From: Topomyia yanbarensis
Lineage: Eukaryota; Arthropoda; Insecta; Diptera; Culicidae
Length of the DNA stretch: 64,000 nt
NCBI RefSeq assembly: GCF_030247195.1
Contig: NC_080672.1
Coordinates: forward strand, 82,210,113 to 82,274,112
Direction of reading: 5' to 3'
In this document: piece after piece, positions 1 through 12,410 of the stretch
How the letters are laid out: the number at the start of each line of letters is the position of its first letter
How positions within the stretch are numbered: the first letter of the stretch is position 1
Notes under the pieces: generated by a model
Seen by the model: only the letters and a program-made list of their open reading frames with translations
Databases searched by the model: none
Told to the model about the DNA's origin: nothing
Position numbers and translations under genes: made by a program

Positions 1-560
1 AGAAAATGATTGTGGAAAGACAACGGAATGTTTCTGTCACGTGATTTATTTGAAAGTGTTCGCGATGAAGGGATAGCGCCTAATTCATGTGATGTCGGAT
101 CAGCATCGTTCATTTTGTCTCTGGATTCGGGAGCTGACACGTACAACCACATTCAAGAGAAAGGGGAGCAATTTTTTCTCAAACAGCGCTAGCGGATATC
201 AAGACGATAGAGTAAAGTGCGAATTTTCGTCCTATTAGGGAGGGTGCCTCACTGGTTCATTGAATGCTCGGTCTACGGTCGAGGGGATGCGTAGGGATTG
301 GCATCGACAGCGTTGCTTCGTTGGTGGGAGCCAAGATAGGAGCACGAATACCCTCGGAGCAGTGGGGTGATCGTGTTTGGACGAGTCAGGTGCCGCAGTT
401 GTTGCCACACCTTTTGACACAGCACGTTGAGCGAAGATGGCTGGTGCTGCTCTGACCGGCAGCTTCGGGTGGGTAGGGTGATGGTAGCGATATGGTGGGG
501 ATGGGCTCATTACCCTATGTGTATGATATAAGATATATGATACAGGCAGCCAAAATTTAA
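1..560. other. Left-edge region, no supported gene
   Basis: An open frame of 60 codons (10-192, +) has no recognisable domain, and no splice signals I trust join it to anything. From about 440 to 530 the + strand is G-rich (repeated GGTG and GGGTAGGG). I see no coding, RNA or repeat feature that can be defended. Confidence 0.3.
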
Positions 561-565
561 TATTC

Positions 566-943
566 ATGTTTTTGCACTGTTTATGCTGTCGCCCCGCCGG
601 TTTGGACCCGTTGGACGGGGCAGAGTCTGCCGTCTTTAAGCACTATATGCACCTGCCCGATCCGTTTCGGTGCCATGCGCGGACACCGGTATTCTTTCGC
701 ACGGTTCGGGTACGGCCGTTCACAGTTGTCCGACACAGTACCGTGCCGAACGGGTGTGAGTGCTCGCATTTGAGTCGTGTTGGGGAGTGTTGGTGTCCGT
801 GCACAGAGCTGGACCGTCACTGGGACGGATCGGATAGGTGTAGGTCTGGCTTTGTCATCGTATTGGCTCGGATGGTGGACAACTGTTGGGGCGTCCAATT
901 CGGGTTTTCGCTGCGCATAGGCAAGGGCAGTGCGACGTAGCAT
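566..943. other. GC-rich block open on both strands
   Basis: About 375 bp is clearly more G+C-rich than its surroundings and stays open on both strands (roughly 124 codons + and 120 codons -). Neither translation shows a domain, signal peptide or plausible start. Absence of stops here is expected from base composition alone. It may be a decayed repeat or exon; I cannot say which. Confidence 0.25.
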
Positions 944-1436
944 TAAGTTTAAATTTATCGACGCGTTAAAGAAAATAATTTAATACTCCTCTATTCTAAA
1001 GAGAAATAAATGTAAATTCACAAAAATTACTTTTCATACGATTTTTCATGTAGTAAGTTTTTCAATTAGCGGTATTGTAAGATGTCCAAAAAACGTTAAG
1101 GTCATTTGTACACTGTTACAAATTTAATCCATGACATATAAAATTCAAAACAAACCTGTCAACACGATTTTTGTCATGTAATTGATTCATTGTGTATTGA
1201 AATTGTTGTTATAGCGAAAATTTTGATAAAAGTCGTCAAAAGCTTGTAAGGACATATATTTGAAAGAATTATACGAAACAAATTTGAATTTTTTCGTCGG
1301 CCGGCAGCGATGCGATGGGCGTTGGTCATAGAAAATGCTACGTTATTTATAAGTGCGTGGCTAGAATTTTGTGACCAAATCCTACAGGGGGGAGGGGTCC
1401 AAAATCGCCGAAAAAAGCTACGTCATTTGTGCACGA
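925..1436 (+). repeat. Dispersed repeat family R-GACGTAG, 5'-truncated copy
   Basis: This interval is recognisably related to 49375-50043. Shared stretches include GCGACGTAGCATTAAGTTTA at the start, ATGCTACGTTATTTA in the middle and AAAAAAGCTACGTCATTTGTG at the right end. It lacks the G-rich left end present in the other copy, so it looks truncated. The right terminus carries CTACGTC, the complement of the left-terminal GACGTAG of the longer copy. This suggests a terminal-inverted-repeat DNA element without coding capacity. Confidence 0.6.
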
Positions 1437-1440
1437 CCCC

Positions 1441-2785
1441 TTATTGTATTGGTTCTACGGAACGAGACTTTTCTATTACGAGATAGCTTGAAGCAGTAAG
1501 CATAATCGTACCATAACTATCTTATTATTCTAGTATTGTGGAGTTTCACCAGAACAAAGAAACACGAAAAAATAACATTTTCACGTGTCGATTGAAAAAT
1601 TCTATTAAATATAAGCAACACTCCCGATAGCCGGCTGTTCGGAGTTTAAGTTGCATATTTCGCGCACTAATAATTTCCGTATTAATACAACAAACGATAA
1701 ATCTAATCTCAATTCTCGGCAGCCGGCTGCCCAGAGCAATAAATACATGATAACGCTTCCCACTGGGATGCCAGATATACCCCACGGGAATTCGGATTAA
1801 TTCCGGAACCGGTCTACGGATTTGAACGCTACTTGAAACTGGACTAAATTCCAGATCTTTTAAAGCCGGTTCCATCCGATTCGGTCAAAAATTGACGAAA
1901 TTAAAACAAAATTTTCAGAAAAAAAATTTAACCTGGTACTGTAAAGATTGAAGACAAACAGGTCAAATAGAAAAAATGTTCAATGACCCTGTAACGGTTG
2001 TGATTTGATAGTATGTGTTGAACGTTTTTACCCCAAATATGATCTTATATCACCCTTAGAGAGATTCTTAACCATGAACCAAACACCCTGTATAAAGATA
2101 AACCTGTATGTGTCAACGCTTTGAATTCAAAGTTGTTGGTTGAATAAAAGTTTACCATTGTGGTTTGAAAATGCGCCAAAAGCTGCGACAGCCACTTTGG
2201 TCCATTCGTATTCGCGGAAACCTGTTTGCATCTTCAATCCGCATTTCGAAATCCGTGCGCGACGACGTTCGGCGTGGAATAGCGTTTTTATATATTGTGG
2301 AAAAATTTTTCCTCACCTACTCATTGTTAAATAGATGTTAATTGGTATTATACAAAGTATTTCAATGTACTGTAAAATTCGAGTAACCAAAATTCCTATA
2401 ATTTGTGTCCAACTAGAAAAAAAAGATCCTAAAAAACTTTAAAACTGCTTTAAATTGTTTTGTTTCAGTATTTTAACAATGTGCATCCATTTTAACACGT
2501 TGGAATATTGAACAATAAACAAAATGTTGCGAATTTTAGCTAAAAATAATTGCCAACTAGTTTCACAAAAAAATGTATTAAAAATAAACAAACTCTTAAA
2601 ACTAAATTTAGCATATTCCAATCTAAAGCAAAATAAAAACTCACTTGTAATTTATTACTCTTGCTCAAATATGAGATTTATTTGTTTTATAAAAAATAGA
2701 CACTTTACGAAGCTTCGTAAAAAACAGGTAACGTCAAATTTCGGTTTTTTCTAGTTTTTGTACTCAAAACCGAACAACATACTCA
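1441..2785. other. Intergenic, no gene seen
   Basis: The stretch is A+T-rich. Short frames at 1546-1875 (-), 2140-2334 (+) and 2524-2754 (+) show no domain and low-complexity Lys/Asn/Ile composition expected of random AT-rich DNA. No repeat copy of this stretch was recognised elsewhere in the window. Confidence 0.4.
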
Positions 2786-2789
2786 AAAC

Positions 2790-4200
2790 CTATTTTAATC
2801 CACCTAGCGGTGCAATTGTGCCTTTCTCAATCATGAATCACGAGAATGTGTGCGTTGTTTATATTCATTAAAAACTTTTAAATGCATATATTACATTTTA
2901 TTATTATACATCACATGACAACCATATACAGGAAAATAAATCATTATTCGAGTTCTAAAGTTTTGTAAAAGAAAAAACAGCCACGGTAATATTGAACTGA
3001 AAAAAGGTGCGAAATCGGCAAAGTCCCAAAAAGTCGATTTTCATAAATAATTTTTTTTCGAGATAACATAAACTCTCGACGTTTCATGCATTTTAAAGAT
3101 GTTTGGCATCAAAAATACGAATTCGATTTCTGAAATTTTTTGAAAAAAATTAGAGTTCCGACTTATATGGGAATTTCATATGTGACCGAACGATTTAGTC
3201 TATATTTCCGGACCCATATAAGCGATCCGTGCGAAATTTTATATACATCTATGGGGATGTCATAGCTATCATTTGGGACTAAGTTTGTGAAAATCGGCCC
3301 AACCATTTCGGGAAACTGATGTGAGTTCGTAAATTTTGAAAGATGGCCGCTTTTCCCGGGCACTTCCGGAACAGTCTATGGTGGTCAATGTAGTCAACGA
3401 AAGTTTGTTTGGCCGTCGGTGACCTAGAACTGCAAAGTTAAGTTATTTGAGAGACATTTTAGCGAAATTTTTACCTTTTTTGCTTCCATCGGAGTATCGG
3501 TTTGAATCACAATTTGCTATGTGATCGCACGCCACAACCCGTAACTCCGGAACCGGAAGTCGGTTGGGGATAAAATTTAATAGCCATTTACGGGGACGCA
3601 ACATCTTTCATTTGAAACTAAGTTTGGTTGAATCGGTCTAGCCATCTCCGAGAAACCGATGTGATTGTTAGTTTGAATTTGGATACTTCCACCGGGGCTT
3701 CCGGAACCGATGATGGTGGCCAATGTGACCAAAGAGACTTTGAATGGCTGTTAATGACCTAGTACTACAAATCGAAGCAGTTGTGGTCACATTTTGGAAA
3801 AATTTTCACCATTATACATTCATTGCAGAATTTCTTAAAATCGACATTTTCTGCGTGATCGTACTCATCACCCTGTAATTCCGGAACCGGAAGTCGGATC
3901 CATTAGAAATTCAATAGCAGCCTATGGGAACGTTGCACCTTTCATTTGGGACTAAGTTTGTAAAAATCGGTTCATCCATCTCTAAGAACAGTGAGTGAGA
4001 TTGTGTTCGCGTACACACACAGACGCACATACACACACACATACATACACACACACACATACATACACACACAGACATTTGCCGAACTCGACGAACTGAA
4101 TCGAATGGTATATGTCACTCGGCCCTCCGGGCCTCCGTTAAAAATTCGGTTTTCAGAGCAATTGCAATACCTTTCTATTGAGAAAGGCAAAAAGTATAAC
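2790..4200 (+). repeat. CA-microsatellite-linked repetitive element with internal tandem units
   Basis: The left end reads TTTAATCCACCTAGCGGTGC followed by GCCTTTCTCAAT; the right end reads ATTGAGAAAGGC, its inverse, so the element has short inverted ends. Inside are three related units about 325-350 bp apart. They are anchored by a 'GGGACTAAGTTTG..AAATCGG' phrase near 3270, 3620 and 3945 and by 'CCGGAACCGGAAGTCGG' near 3550 and 3880. The last unit runs into a (CA)n tract (about 4012-4075), then a conserved block containing CGGCCCTCCGGGCC. There is no protein-coding potential. Related pieces occur at 54486-54530 and 55440-55490. Confidence 0.65.
4012..4075. repeat. (CA)n / CATA microsatellite
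   Basis: Alternating ACAC tracts interrupted by CATA and CAGA units. The tract lies between the tandem-unit part of the element and its conserved CGGCCCTCCGGGCC block. Confidence 0.9.
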
Positions 4201-4784
4201 AAATCAGTATTTTATAAGTTTAGAGTAAAACTCATTTCAAATTAAAATGATTCGGTAGACTATTCTGGGTTAATAAGCGATCTACGAAAAAAGTTTCGAG
4301 TGATCAATGTCACCCCGATGATCAAAGTCACCCCGGTTTACGGTACCTGATCAATTGCGCCCATTTTTCTTAAGGCGACTTTTTCCGATCTTTTACCGGT
4401 TCTGAGTAAAAGTACATGAAAGGTCCGAATTACCCCAACCCTGTTCCAATTCGGACCACGCATTTCATATCGATTTCTCGCAATAGAAATGAATTCCTAT
4501 TTTGGCCTAAGTAATAGTTGATAGTCTCGCCCAAAACAGGATATAAATAAAATTTATTATCCGGCAGATCCAAAATAATGTACTTGATTTAATTAATTGT
4601 TGTTGCCAACCAAAATCTTGTTTTTCGGCTTACACATTTTTCAACTCAAGATGTATTTTGTGAGACAGAACAGAGCTACGTGGCAGCCATGAAAGTAATA
4701 TATAATATATATACGCTTTTCATGATATTATCATAGCTGGGGGTCCGAATTGGCCAGCTGTCCGAATTGCCCACTTCCCCTTAT

Positions 4785-4908
4785 GTGTTTTTTTTACATT
4801 TCTTATAAAAGAAATGTATAGAATTCGCTCAAACTTTCAAGATTCTTTCCGAGGCCCGGAGGGCCGAGTCTTATATACCAATCGACTCAGCTCGACGATT
4901 TGGGACAA

Positions 4909-4939
<31 letters not shown>

Positions 4940-5045
4940 CTGTGTGTGTGTGTGTGTATGTAACGGACAAATTCTCATTCGTGTTTCTCAGCAATGGCTG
5001 AACCGATCTTATCCAAACCAATTTTAAATGAAAGAACTAAAAAAC
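4785..5045 (-). repeat. Second GT-microsatellite-linked element end (inverse orientation)
   Basis: The order is the mirror image of 4012-4200: a conserved block with GAGGCCCGGAGGGCCGAGTC, then TCGACTCAGCTCGACGATTTG, then a (GT)n tract, then a phrase about scoring an 'ATGGCTGAACCGATC'-type sequence. The shared block next to the dinucleotide tract shows that the element includes the microsatellite as a structural part. Inner sequences differ between the two copies, so they are related families rather than identical copies. Confidence 0.55.
4911..4960. repeat. (GT)n microsatellite
   Basis: About 50 bp of TG dinucleotides with single C and A interruptions, adjoining the conserved CGGAGGGCC block of the element above. 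Confidence 0.9.
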
Positions 5046-6500
5046 AGTATAAACGCTATTAATTTGTTTTTGATTCTGATGTTTAGTTTTTAAGATATGA
5101 ATGTTTGAATGCGTAAAAATGGCGTTTTTCGTAGTTTTTTTAAATTATCTGCCGGAATTGACAATATAGATTAACAATTTATATGTTTTTAGACAGCTTT
5201 AACGAATACCTTTCGAACAAGCTATAGATTGTTGAAATCGGACTATTATCAAAAGAGATATTTAACATTAAATGCGGACGAAAGATTTTTATCATTTCCC
5301 ATTGCCAGAAATATGACCAAAAACATGTAATCTATTATTAACGCCAAAACGGCTTATTTTAGGTCAATAGTATATTCGGAGAATTTAATGGAGGAAATAT
5401 GCTCTTTCTTTTGGTATTGTGCTTTTGCTGATTAATCCCCCTATGAGTGAGATATTTTCAAAAAATTTCTTGGAAGTGATTATAACGAAATGATGCCTTC
5501 AGCAAATTTGTAGCTTTTACTTTTGCGAATAACTTTACTGAAGATTTCAAATATCTATTTTGAATACTTTAAAAGTTATGGCTTGTTGTTTGTGGATTAC
5601 TCTTCGTCGCCTATTTATTGTTCAATATAGTAATAATCCATTGAAATAAGCCAAACATTATTTCGATAAATCGAATTTTGCATTTCATTTTTCTATCTAC
5701 AACCGCTAGAAATAATCACCTAACATTTCCAAGTTGTCTGGAAGGAACTTGATAACTTATCAGTGCAAAAATGTTCATTTGTGCGAACCTTCTGACTGCA
5801 ATTTTTCTAACTTATGACCATCGGATCGATCTGAAACCTTTCGGAAAATGAAAAGCGAAGTAAATAACTCCAAGCAACGGCGTAGCCAAGAGAAGGCTTT
5901 GGGGTTTAACACCATACAGCCCCCACCACCACACCAAAAAAAAAAATTGGATTGAAGTTGAAAATTTATTGATGCAAACTGATTTAATTCAATATTACAA
6001 TATCTGATCCGTAGATTGATAACCTGTTGTTGTAAACATCATGAGGACTTTTGATAAATTGTCGGAATGGGGTCCTGATATGTAACTGATCTATTGGTCT
6101 TGATTTCACAGTTGTCTAATTGCATCAATATCAAATTCCTGCCTGAAAACATTCCAATAGAAAAGTCCAGAGTTCTGTAATCAATCATAATCCTCAGATT
6201 TATTTTCAAATTTTCAGCTTTTTTCCTTCACAATATTACGAAAGCTTATTAAACAATTTTTCCCAATAAGTTTGTGAAAATTATAAACTATTTGAAATTT
6301 TTTAATAGTTTTATTTTTTATTTAACCGTGATTTTTTAATAAATAGTGACCATCGCTTCACAACGTAGTCTATTTTTCATGGCTTGCGGTGAGCACGATC
6401 TCTCGAATTGCTGAACTGAAAATTATGGAATAGAAATTAATTTTTAGTATTCTTTACAGACCCGCTGGTGCCCTAAGACGATTTCGCTAGATTTTTAAAG
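5046..6500. other. Intergenic, no gene seen
   Basis: A+T-rich with no usable open frame on either strand. A poly(A) run at about 5937-5948 follows CACCACACC. No clear repeat ends were found; the part up to about 5700 may still belong to the GT-linked element. Confidence 0.35.
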
Positions 6501-6506
6501 CACTGT

Positions 6507-7695
6507 GCACTAGACTGCCCAGAAAAATGATGAATTTTTGAAAAATTAATCGGCGCACCCTTGAGTCGATTCCTAGTCCCACCAGAAGTACTTGTACCAA
6601 ATTTGAAGCAAGTCGGACAAGTCTAACTACCGGACCAACGTGCCTGAAATTTATATTGGATTTTTCAACAATTTACATGGAGAAAACTCACTAGCTCGTA
6701 TTTTCGCCGCTAGGTGGCACTGTATACATCGTATTATCACTGTAAGTGAAAATAAGAAAGATATTTTAATTATCTACAACTTTGTCGAAGACTGCTAGTA
6801 AATCCGGCTATGTTAAAAGAAGTTATTAAACTTTTAACGAAGTGATGTCTGAGTCAGTTTTGCATGGGGCCTAGCAGTGCATGGTTGTGTATCAGTACTC
6901 GAGTCCCGCGAACTATATATTTTTGTGAAATAATGGTTAGATTTAGCCGAATAGTATGTTTACAAGAACTATAGTAAATAATACGAGTTATGCTTTGGTT
7001 AGAAAATTTTAGATCCACCTGTGACCGCATAGAGGGCGCCACTACTAACTTTTTATAGAAGAGAGATAGAGTATCAAGATGTTCAGAAGAAATACTGAAA
7101 AATGTCTGTTCTATAACTTTGTAGAAGACACCAAATTTCTATCTCTCTCCGTTGAAAAGTTAGTGTTGGCGCCCTCTATGCGGTAACAGGTGGACTAAAG
7201 TTTTCTAATCAAAGCATGACTCGTATTATTTACTATAATTCTTCTGAACATACCATTGAGCTAAACCTAACGATTATTTCACAAAAATGTTTAGTTCGTG
7301 TGAATCGAGTACTGATACACAACCATGCACTGTTAGGCCCCATGCAAAACTGACTCAGACATCACTTCGTTAAAAGTTTAATAACTTCTTTTAACAAAGT
7401 CGTATTTACTTGCAGTCTTCGACTAAGTTGTAGACAATTCAATTATCCTTATTATTTTCACTTACAGTGATAATACGATGCATACAGTGCCACCTAGCGG
7501 CGAAAATGCGTGCTGGTGGGTTTTCTCCATGTAAATTGTTGAAAATTCACATACAAACTTCAGGCCCGTTGGTCCGGTAGTTAGACTTGTCTGATTTGCT
7601 TCAAATTTAGTGCAAGTAGTCCTGGTGGGACTAGGAATCGACGCAGAGGTGGGCCGATAGAGGTCATTTTTTTCCTGTCACCCTACTGTGCACCC
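6507..7695. mobile_element. Long foldback element, arms about 560 bp
   Basis: The left arm (about 6507-7065) is repeated as its reverse complement at about 7135-7695, with a loop of only about 70 bp. Matching pairs include GCCGCTAGGTGGCACTGTA (near 6708) with TACAGTGCCACCTAGCGGC (near 7483), and AGGGCGCCACTA (near 7031) with TTGGCGCCCTCTATGCGG (near 7165). Arms are diverged by scattered substitutions, so the insertion is not recent. The 62-codon frame in the left arm is a by-product of the repeat. No transposase is present. Confidence 0.85.
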
Positions 7696-7952
7696 AGTGC
7701 ATTAACGCAAGTGACGGAAGGTTATCGAAAAGTTTCGTGAAAATGAAAGTTCCAGTAATGATGATGATTTTCCCAAACGGTTCGTTTTCGTGAGGTTTTT
7801 ATTTGTTCTTTGGCATTAGGATTAGCGATAATAATTCAAATCAAGAATACTACTGGGAAGTCACCTTTAGAAATAGTCGATGTCGAAGTAAAATTTGAAA
7901 CTATGCACGCATGTACTTCAGAGATAGCGTGATATCGGGAGCGGCGATTTCA

Positions 7953-8622
7953 TTTCAACGCTTTTTTTGTGAAAAGGGCGATACTTACAAATGTAAACAT
8001 AGGGCTTTTTTCTTACATGCGAATGAGGGCTTTGAAACGCAACAAATTAACCTAAAAATTTGGATTCTACGATATTGCTTTCTTATACTACAGCAAAAAA
8101 TACAACGGGCGAAACTGTATTTTTGTTTGTTTATTTAAAGTTTCGCCCTTCACGCTCCATGCAAACAAACAGGGCGATGCTTTTTTTGCTAGCAGTTTAG
8201 AGGCGAAACTGTTTTTTTTCGTATTTTTTAGGATTATCAAGCTGATACCAGCTGTAAATAGTAACAATGATCGCTATTGAAAAAACCCGGACGAAATAGG
8301 TGGTGTAAAACGGTGCTTATTGTAAAAAAACCGTAAGGGCGATACTTCAATGCTGATAGGTGGGACCGAAAAAATAAACAATCGCCAAAGGGGCGATACT
8401 ATCATTTTGTCAATTTCAATAGCAAAAACAAATTTTAATTTAATAATTTCAAATACTTTATGAAGTTTTGGGTTTCGATCACTGAATCATGCAATCTAGG
8501 ATGTCAAAAAACACAATAGTTCTTAAATAGGAAATAAAACCAAGTCTGGAAATATTCACTGTTGATTTTCTTTGAATGGTATCACTGCTAGTATCGCCCT
8601 TTTCAAGAAAAAGCGTTGATTT
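7953..8622. mobile_element. TIR-like element with AGGGCGATACT subterminal repeats
   Basis: TCAACGCTTTTT..TGAAAAGGGCGATACT at 7953-7985 recurs inverted at 8590-8622, giving ends of about 32 bp. Between them the motif AGGGCGA(T/A)ACT or close variants recurs: near 8104, 8137 (inverted), 8171, 8201, 8335 and 8391. The 75-codon frame 7911-8138 has no domain. The arrangement of terminal plus subterminal copies resembles non-autonomous DNA transposons, where such motifs bind transposase; that role is inference. Confidence 0.5.
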
Positions 8623-11370
8623 CTTAGTTCTCAGTCGCGTTGGAAATTTGAGTAAAGTATAAACTTTAAATCGATTCAAAAAAATTTTCGATTTTTTTGG
8701 CTCAGTACAATATATAACCCCTTTAGGAAAAATCAGTTTTCCCACCACAATGCATTGGTTGAGGAATTTAGATATTTTATTAACAGAGCATTAGCAATAA
8801 TTCGTTTGTATGTCTATTTTATGGGCCATTTTTTCGCTTTCCCATTGATTTGGTTTGAGATTTCTAGCACTGATGTTATCCTATGCTGATTTGAGCGATT
8901 CTCTGAGTCCTGCCACTATCCCATGTAGTATGTGTTATCAAAAACATCGCGAAGCATCAAGTTCTAAATGTTCTCAAACGATATAATATCCGAAGAGAGT
9001 GATAAGAGTTATAAGAAATGTCTCATCACACTGTTAGGTGGATTAAACACGTTTTTAATGAAAAAGAGGCTCGGAAGACCTTTTTCTATGTTGTTATAAA
9101 GAATTGATAAAAAATAATCGAGAACTCAGAACTAAAAAAATTACGATGAATATAGATCTCTTGACGATTACATTGCGATATTACCGGACATATTGTATGA
9201 AAGTATACCTACAGAAATTTAGAATGTATTTTCATTCAATTATTCATTTATTGTCTCATTTTTTTAAATGAAAGCAATAGGATTGAATTAGTTCCAAATT
9301 CGCCTGATTACATGACAGTGTCCATAGTGACAAGTCGTAAGGTCAAGTACAATAGAGTTGAACTGTTTACCTACATCCACAAATCGACTGCCTGGTCAGA
9401 AATTATCTCTTCTCTTGAACAGTGCAGTAAACTTAAATTTGATGACGAAAGTTGGCATTGGCATAAATGTCGTCATCCATAACGATGGAGCACAAATCAT
9501 CAGGATGAGCACATGTAATTTTTGAAACCCTTCCCGAAATCTGTTTCGAGTATAGTTTTCCATATTCCTGAGATAACTTTGACGCAGACCTGAGCTGAAA
9601 AACCTTATGTACAACTTCGTACATTCGTACAACTTTAATCGCTGGTAGCAATCTCGAACAAAATTACAAACTTATGTCCAAAAAGTATCATTACAACGTA
9701 TTTTCCACCGAATGTCTCTAATTTTGATGGAATGTATCGGTGTAAACAGAGAAGGTTGATAAAAATGTATATAATAATTTGCCGGTGCGATGCCAACATT
9801 GCAGTATACAAATTCGGAATTCCCAACTCAATTTCACAGCAAAAACGCTAAGCAGTGATCAAAAACATTTCGACACTAGCCCGTAATCCATCACATAACT
9901 AGTTACGACTGGCACTAAACTGTTTTCCTCCACCAAAATAAACCCCTTTGTTCGCAGGAAAACCCATCCAAGGCAAAGTTCGTGCCCAGAAGCATATCTC
10001 ACAAAGTTATAATCAAGAATTACTCCACCGGCGGACGTGATGATTCGATTGCTTTTATGCGACAAACTTTGCCCAGTGATGAAGACCAAAAGCTCGTAAG
10101 ACACACCAGCTGAACGAAGTTAGTCGCATAACATTGAAGCTCTCCCGATGCGATGGGAAGGATGAAGCACACCCCAACAAAAACCATCTGTGGGAGGAGC
10201 AGTTTTCGCGCTGCCAACAGGAAATACCGACATTAAAGTACAACTACTGTGATATGGTTCCAACTCAGATCACAGCAGAAGTTCCTTCAATATAAGCATC
10301 CATCAGGAAGTGCTTCTCGGTTTTCACTTTGAAATGACACTAACTAACGAACACTTTCCCACACACGACGATTGGCGAAGTGCAAAGTTAGTAGGTAACT
10401 ACTGCTGTGATATGCTATCGAGCGCACTTCGAATATCACACCGGGAGTTCCTTCGAACTTCGATCACTTCTGAACTTAAACAAAACACTAACGACTGCAG
10501 CAAAACAAGCACAGAAAAAAAACTTCAACTCCGACGAACATTGTCCCAGCAAAGCCCTGGGATACGAGTGTTCGGTCTAGTCACTGAAGAACAACTGTCA
10601 TGACACACAGCGACCAACCCGACAATCGCCCCAGGACTTGGACGCTTTGTAGCCGACGAACTGCTCACGTTGCACTTTGCTCGATTTCCACAGGCCGACG
10701 ACACCTGGCTTGGCCTCTATCCGATGAACTCATCGCCTCGTGCCAGCTAGTTACCGTGGCTCAACTGAACTGACATGATAAGCACATTCCACCGGGTACT
10801 TTATATACGTGACCATTTTCTTTCGGCTGCAAAGAACGGTTGTACGATCGGTGGCACACTACCTAAACAAGGCAGATCCCGCCGCGACTATGTAGGTTAG
10901 TGGAATACAGGTAGGTGCCGGTGCCGCCATTCGGCAAGGACGACCATCCGGGTAATCATAGCAAACGGGGACCGACCGTTAGGTTAGTGGAAAGTTTTCA
11001 AAATAACGTAGGTAGTGTTTCTTTGTGGTTTCTGTTAGTCACAACTTAACGGAAATTGGAGCTGGAATTGAAACGGTTTTTTGTGCCGCAAGGTTAATTG
11101 GAAATTTAAGAAATGTCGACGAAATTTCAAGTAGAGCCTGGATGCATTTTCAACGTGTATCCGTTGTTGTGTTTGTAATATTCTGATCAAAGTTTGGTAC
11201 TCGATAATACAATGTACGTTGTAATTAGACCATCTCATAGCATTTTCGTTTTTTCTTGGTACTACACCGATGGTGCGAAAAAAGATAAACTGATTATACC
11301 CAAGTTTGAATAAATGTAGCTGTGAATACACGGGTTTAGTGGACTCTCAAAAACGAAAATAACATTTCTT
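8623..11370. other. Intergenic, no gene established
   Basis: Several short - strand frames exist (9396-9632, 9859-10104, 10020-10217). One, 10020-10217, translates to a hydrophobic leader-like peptide (LLLPQMVFVGVCFILPIASG) but has no ATG in frame: its first codon is TTG and an upstream stop follows closely. A TATATAAAG on the - strand near 10805 is followed about 30 nt later by TCAGTT, an arthropod-initiator-like sequence. These could be remnants of a small gene; evidence is too weak to call one. Near 9036-9060 is TTAGGTGGATTAAAC, resembling the end of the CA-linked element. Confidence 0.3.
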
Positions 11371-11377
11371 GAGCGAG

Positions 11378-11587
11378 ACATATCTACAATGAGTGACTCT
11401 CATTGTTTACTTTCTCTTCTGTTAATAATTCGGTCGCTTTAATATTTATCCCTCAACTCTTTGCATAATAAGCAAGTCAAAACAACTGTCTTTCGATCTG
11501 TACTGTAAAATAAGTGAAAGTGCCATACTGATGCCGTAATAATCGAAAGAGAAAGTAAACAAAGAGAGTCACTCATTGTAGATATGT
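11378..11587. mobile_element. MITE family M1 copy 1 (210 bp, about 40-bp TIRs)
   Basis: Left end ACATATCTACAATGAGTGAC and right end GTCACTCATTGTAGATATGT are nearly perfect inverse copies over about 40 bp, continuing through GTTTACTTTCTCTT. The interior contains CTCTTTGCATAATA and AATTCGGTCGC. A second copy lies in reverse orientation at 41631-41848, with related TIRs and the same interior phrases. No clear target duplication is seen. Confidence 0.8.
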
Positions 11588-11611
11588 CATTTGAATAAAA
11601 GGTCTAGATTA

Positions 11612-12410
11612 ACGCTCGTTTAGAATAACTCAAAAGTGAGAGGCCACTCAATTTCATAAAAAGTGCACATAGTCAAAAAGTGACTTTCTCGTTTACTCAG
11701 TTTTGAGACCTGGTTGAAAATGTCAAAATTTGAGTATTTTTCACTCAAAAACAAAACATGGGGAATAACCGTTCTATATTTATAATACAGTGAAGACCCG
11801 TTTTTATCAGTCCCTTGGCGAATTTCATGTTGATAAAACAGGGACATTGATAAAATCGAGACATATTTTTCTGTATTTTTAATAAAACGAAGATTTTCTT
11901 TCTTCTTCTTTTGTCCTTAGATATAGCCTCGCAACTTGTTCTGATTATTTATCATAAGTTTCCCTTAAGGGGGTCTGACAGCGCAAAATTTAAAAAAATG
12001 CTATTTTTATTGTTGCATTTTTTTGGATGTCTAAGATAAGAAATATTTGCCCAAGAAAGGATTTACTCGAATTCCCTGCAGATTTGCATCTCGTAGTAAC
12101 AGGAATAGCTGGGAGAATACAACGGGAATTAGTTCATAGCAACAACAAAACTCGGCGACGCTTACCATTGTTTGTAATAGTTCCGCGTCAATTACTTCAC
12201 AGCAAGATGATTTTTTAAAATTTCGGGTCGACGTACGACTCCATGCACTTGTTCGAAGTATTTTTTTCACTCATCACGTGAAAACTTCACGGTTACTCAA
12301 GAGATGAGTTAACTTTACTCAACTCAAAACTCATTTTTTGACAGATAGCATCGAGTTAGGAATTAGTTAGAGTACTCGAAACTCAAATTTAGAGAAATTT
12401 TGAAAGAGCG
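11612..12410. mobile_element. MITE family M2 copy 1 (ACTCAAA-rich ends)
   Basis: The left end (AACGCTCGTTTAGAATAACT, then CTCAAAAGTGAG) and the right end (AACTCAAATTTAG..GAAAGAGCG) are inverse-related and match both ends of 26789-27424. Subterminal ACTCAAAA and TTTGAGT words recur. Interiors of the two copies differ. In this copy the - strand at 12031-12270 holds an open frame of about 79 codons with no recognised domain. Confidence 0.7.

Noticed and set aside
566..943. Overlapping frames of 124 (+) and 120 (-) codons
   Set aside because: GC-rich composition explains the lack of stops; no domain or credible start on either strand.
4012..4075. CA repeat considered as CRISPR-like array
   Set aside because: Simple dinucleotide tract without spacers, in a eukaryotic genome.
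10020..10217. Signal-peptide-like 65-codon frame on the - strand, with a TATA-like sequence at 10805
   Set aside because: The frame has no ATG (TTG first codon) and an upstream stop. Adjacent frames give no continuous protein, and the TATA/initiator pair is too far away and unsupported.
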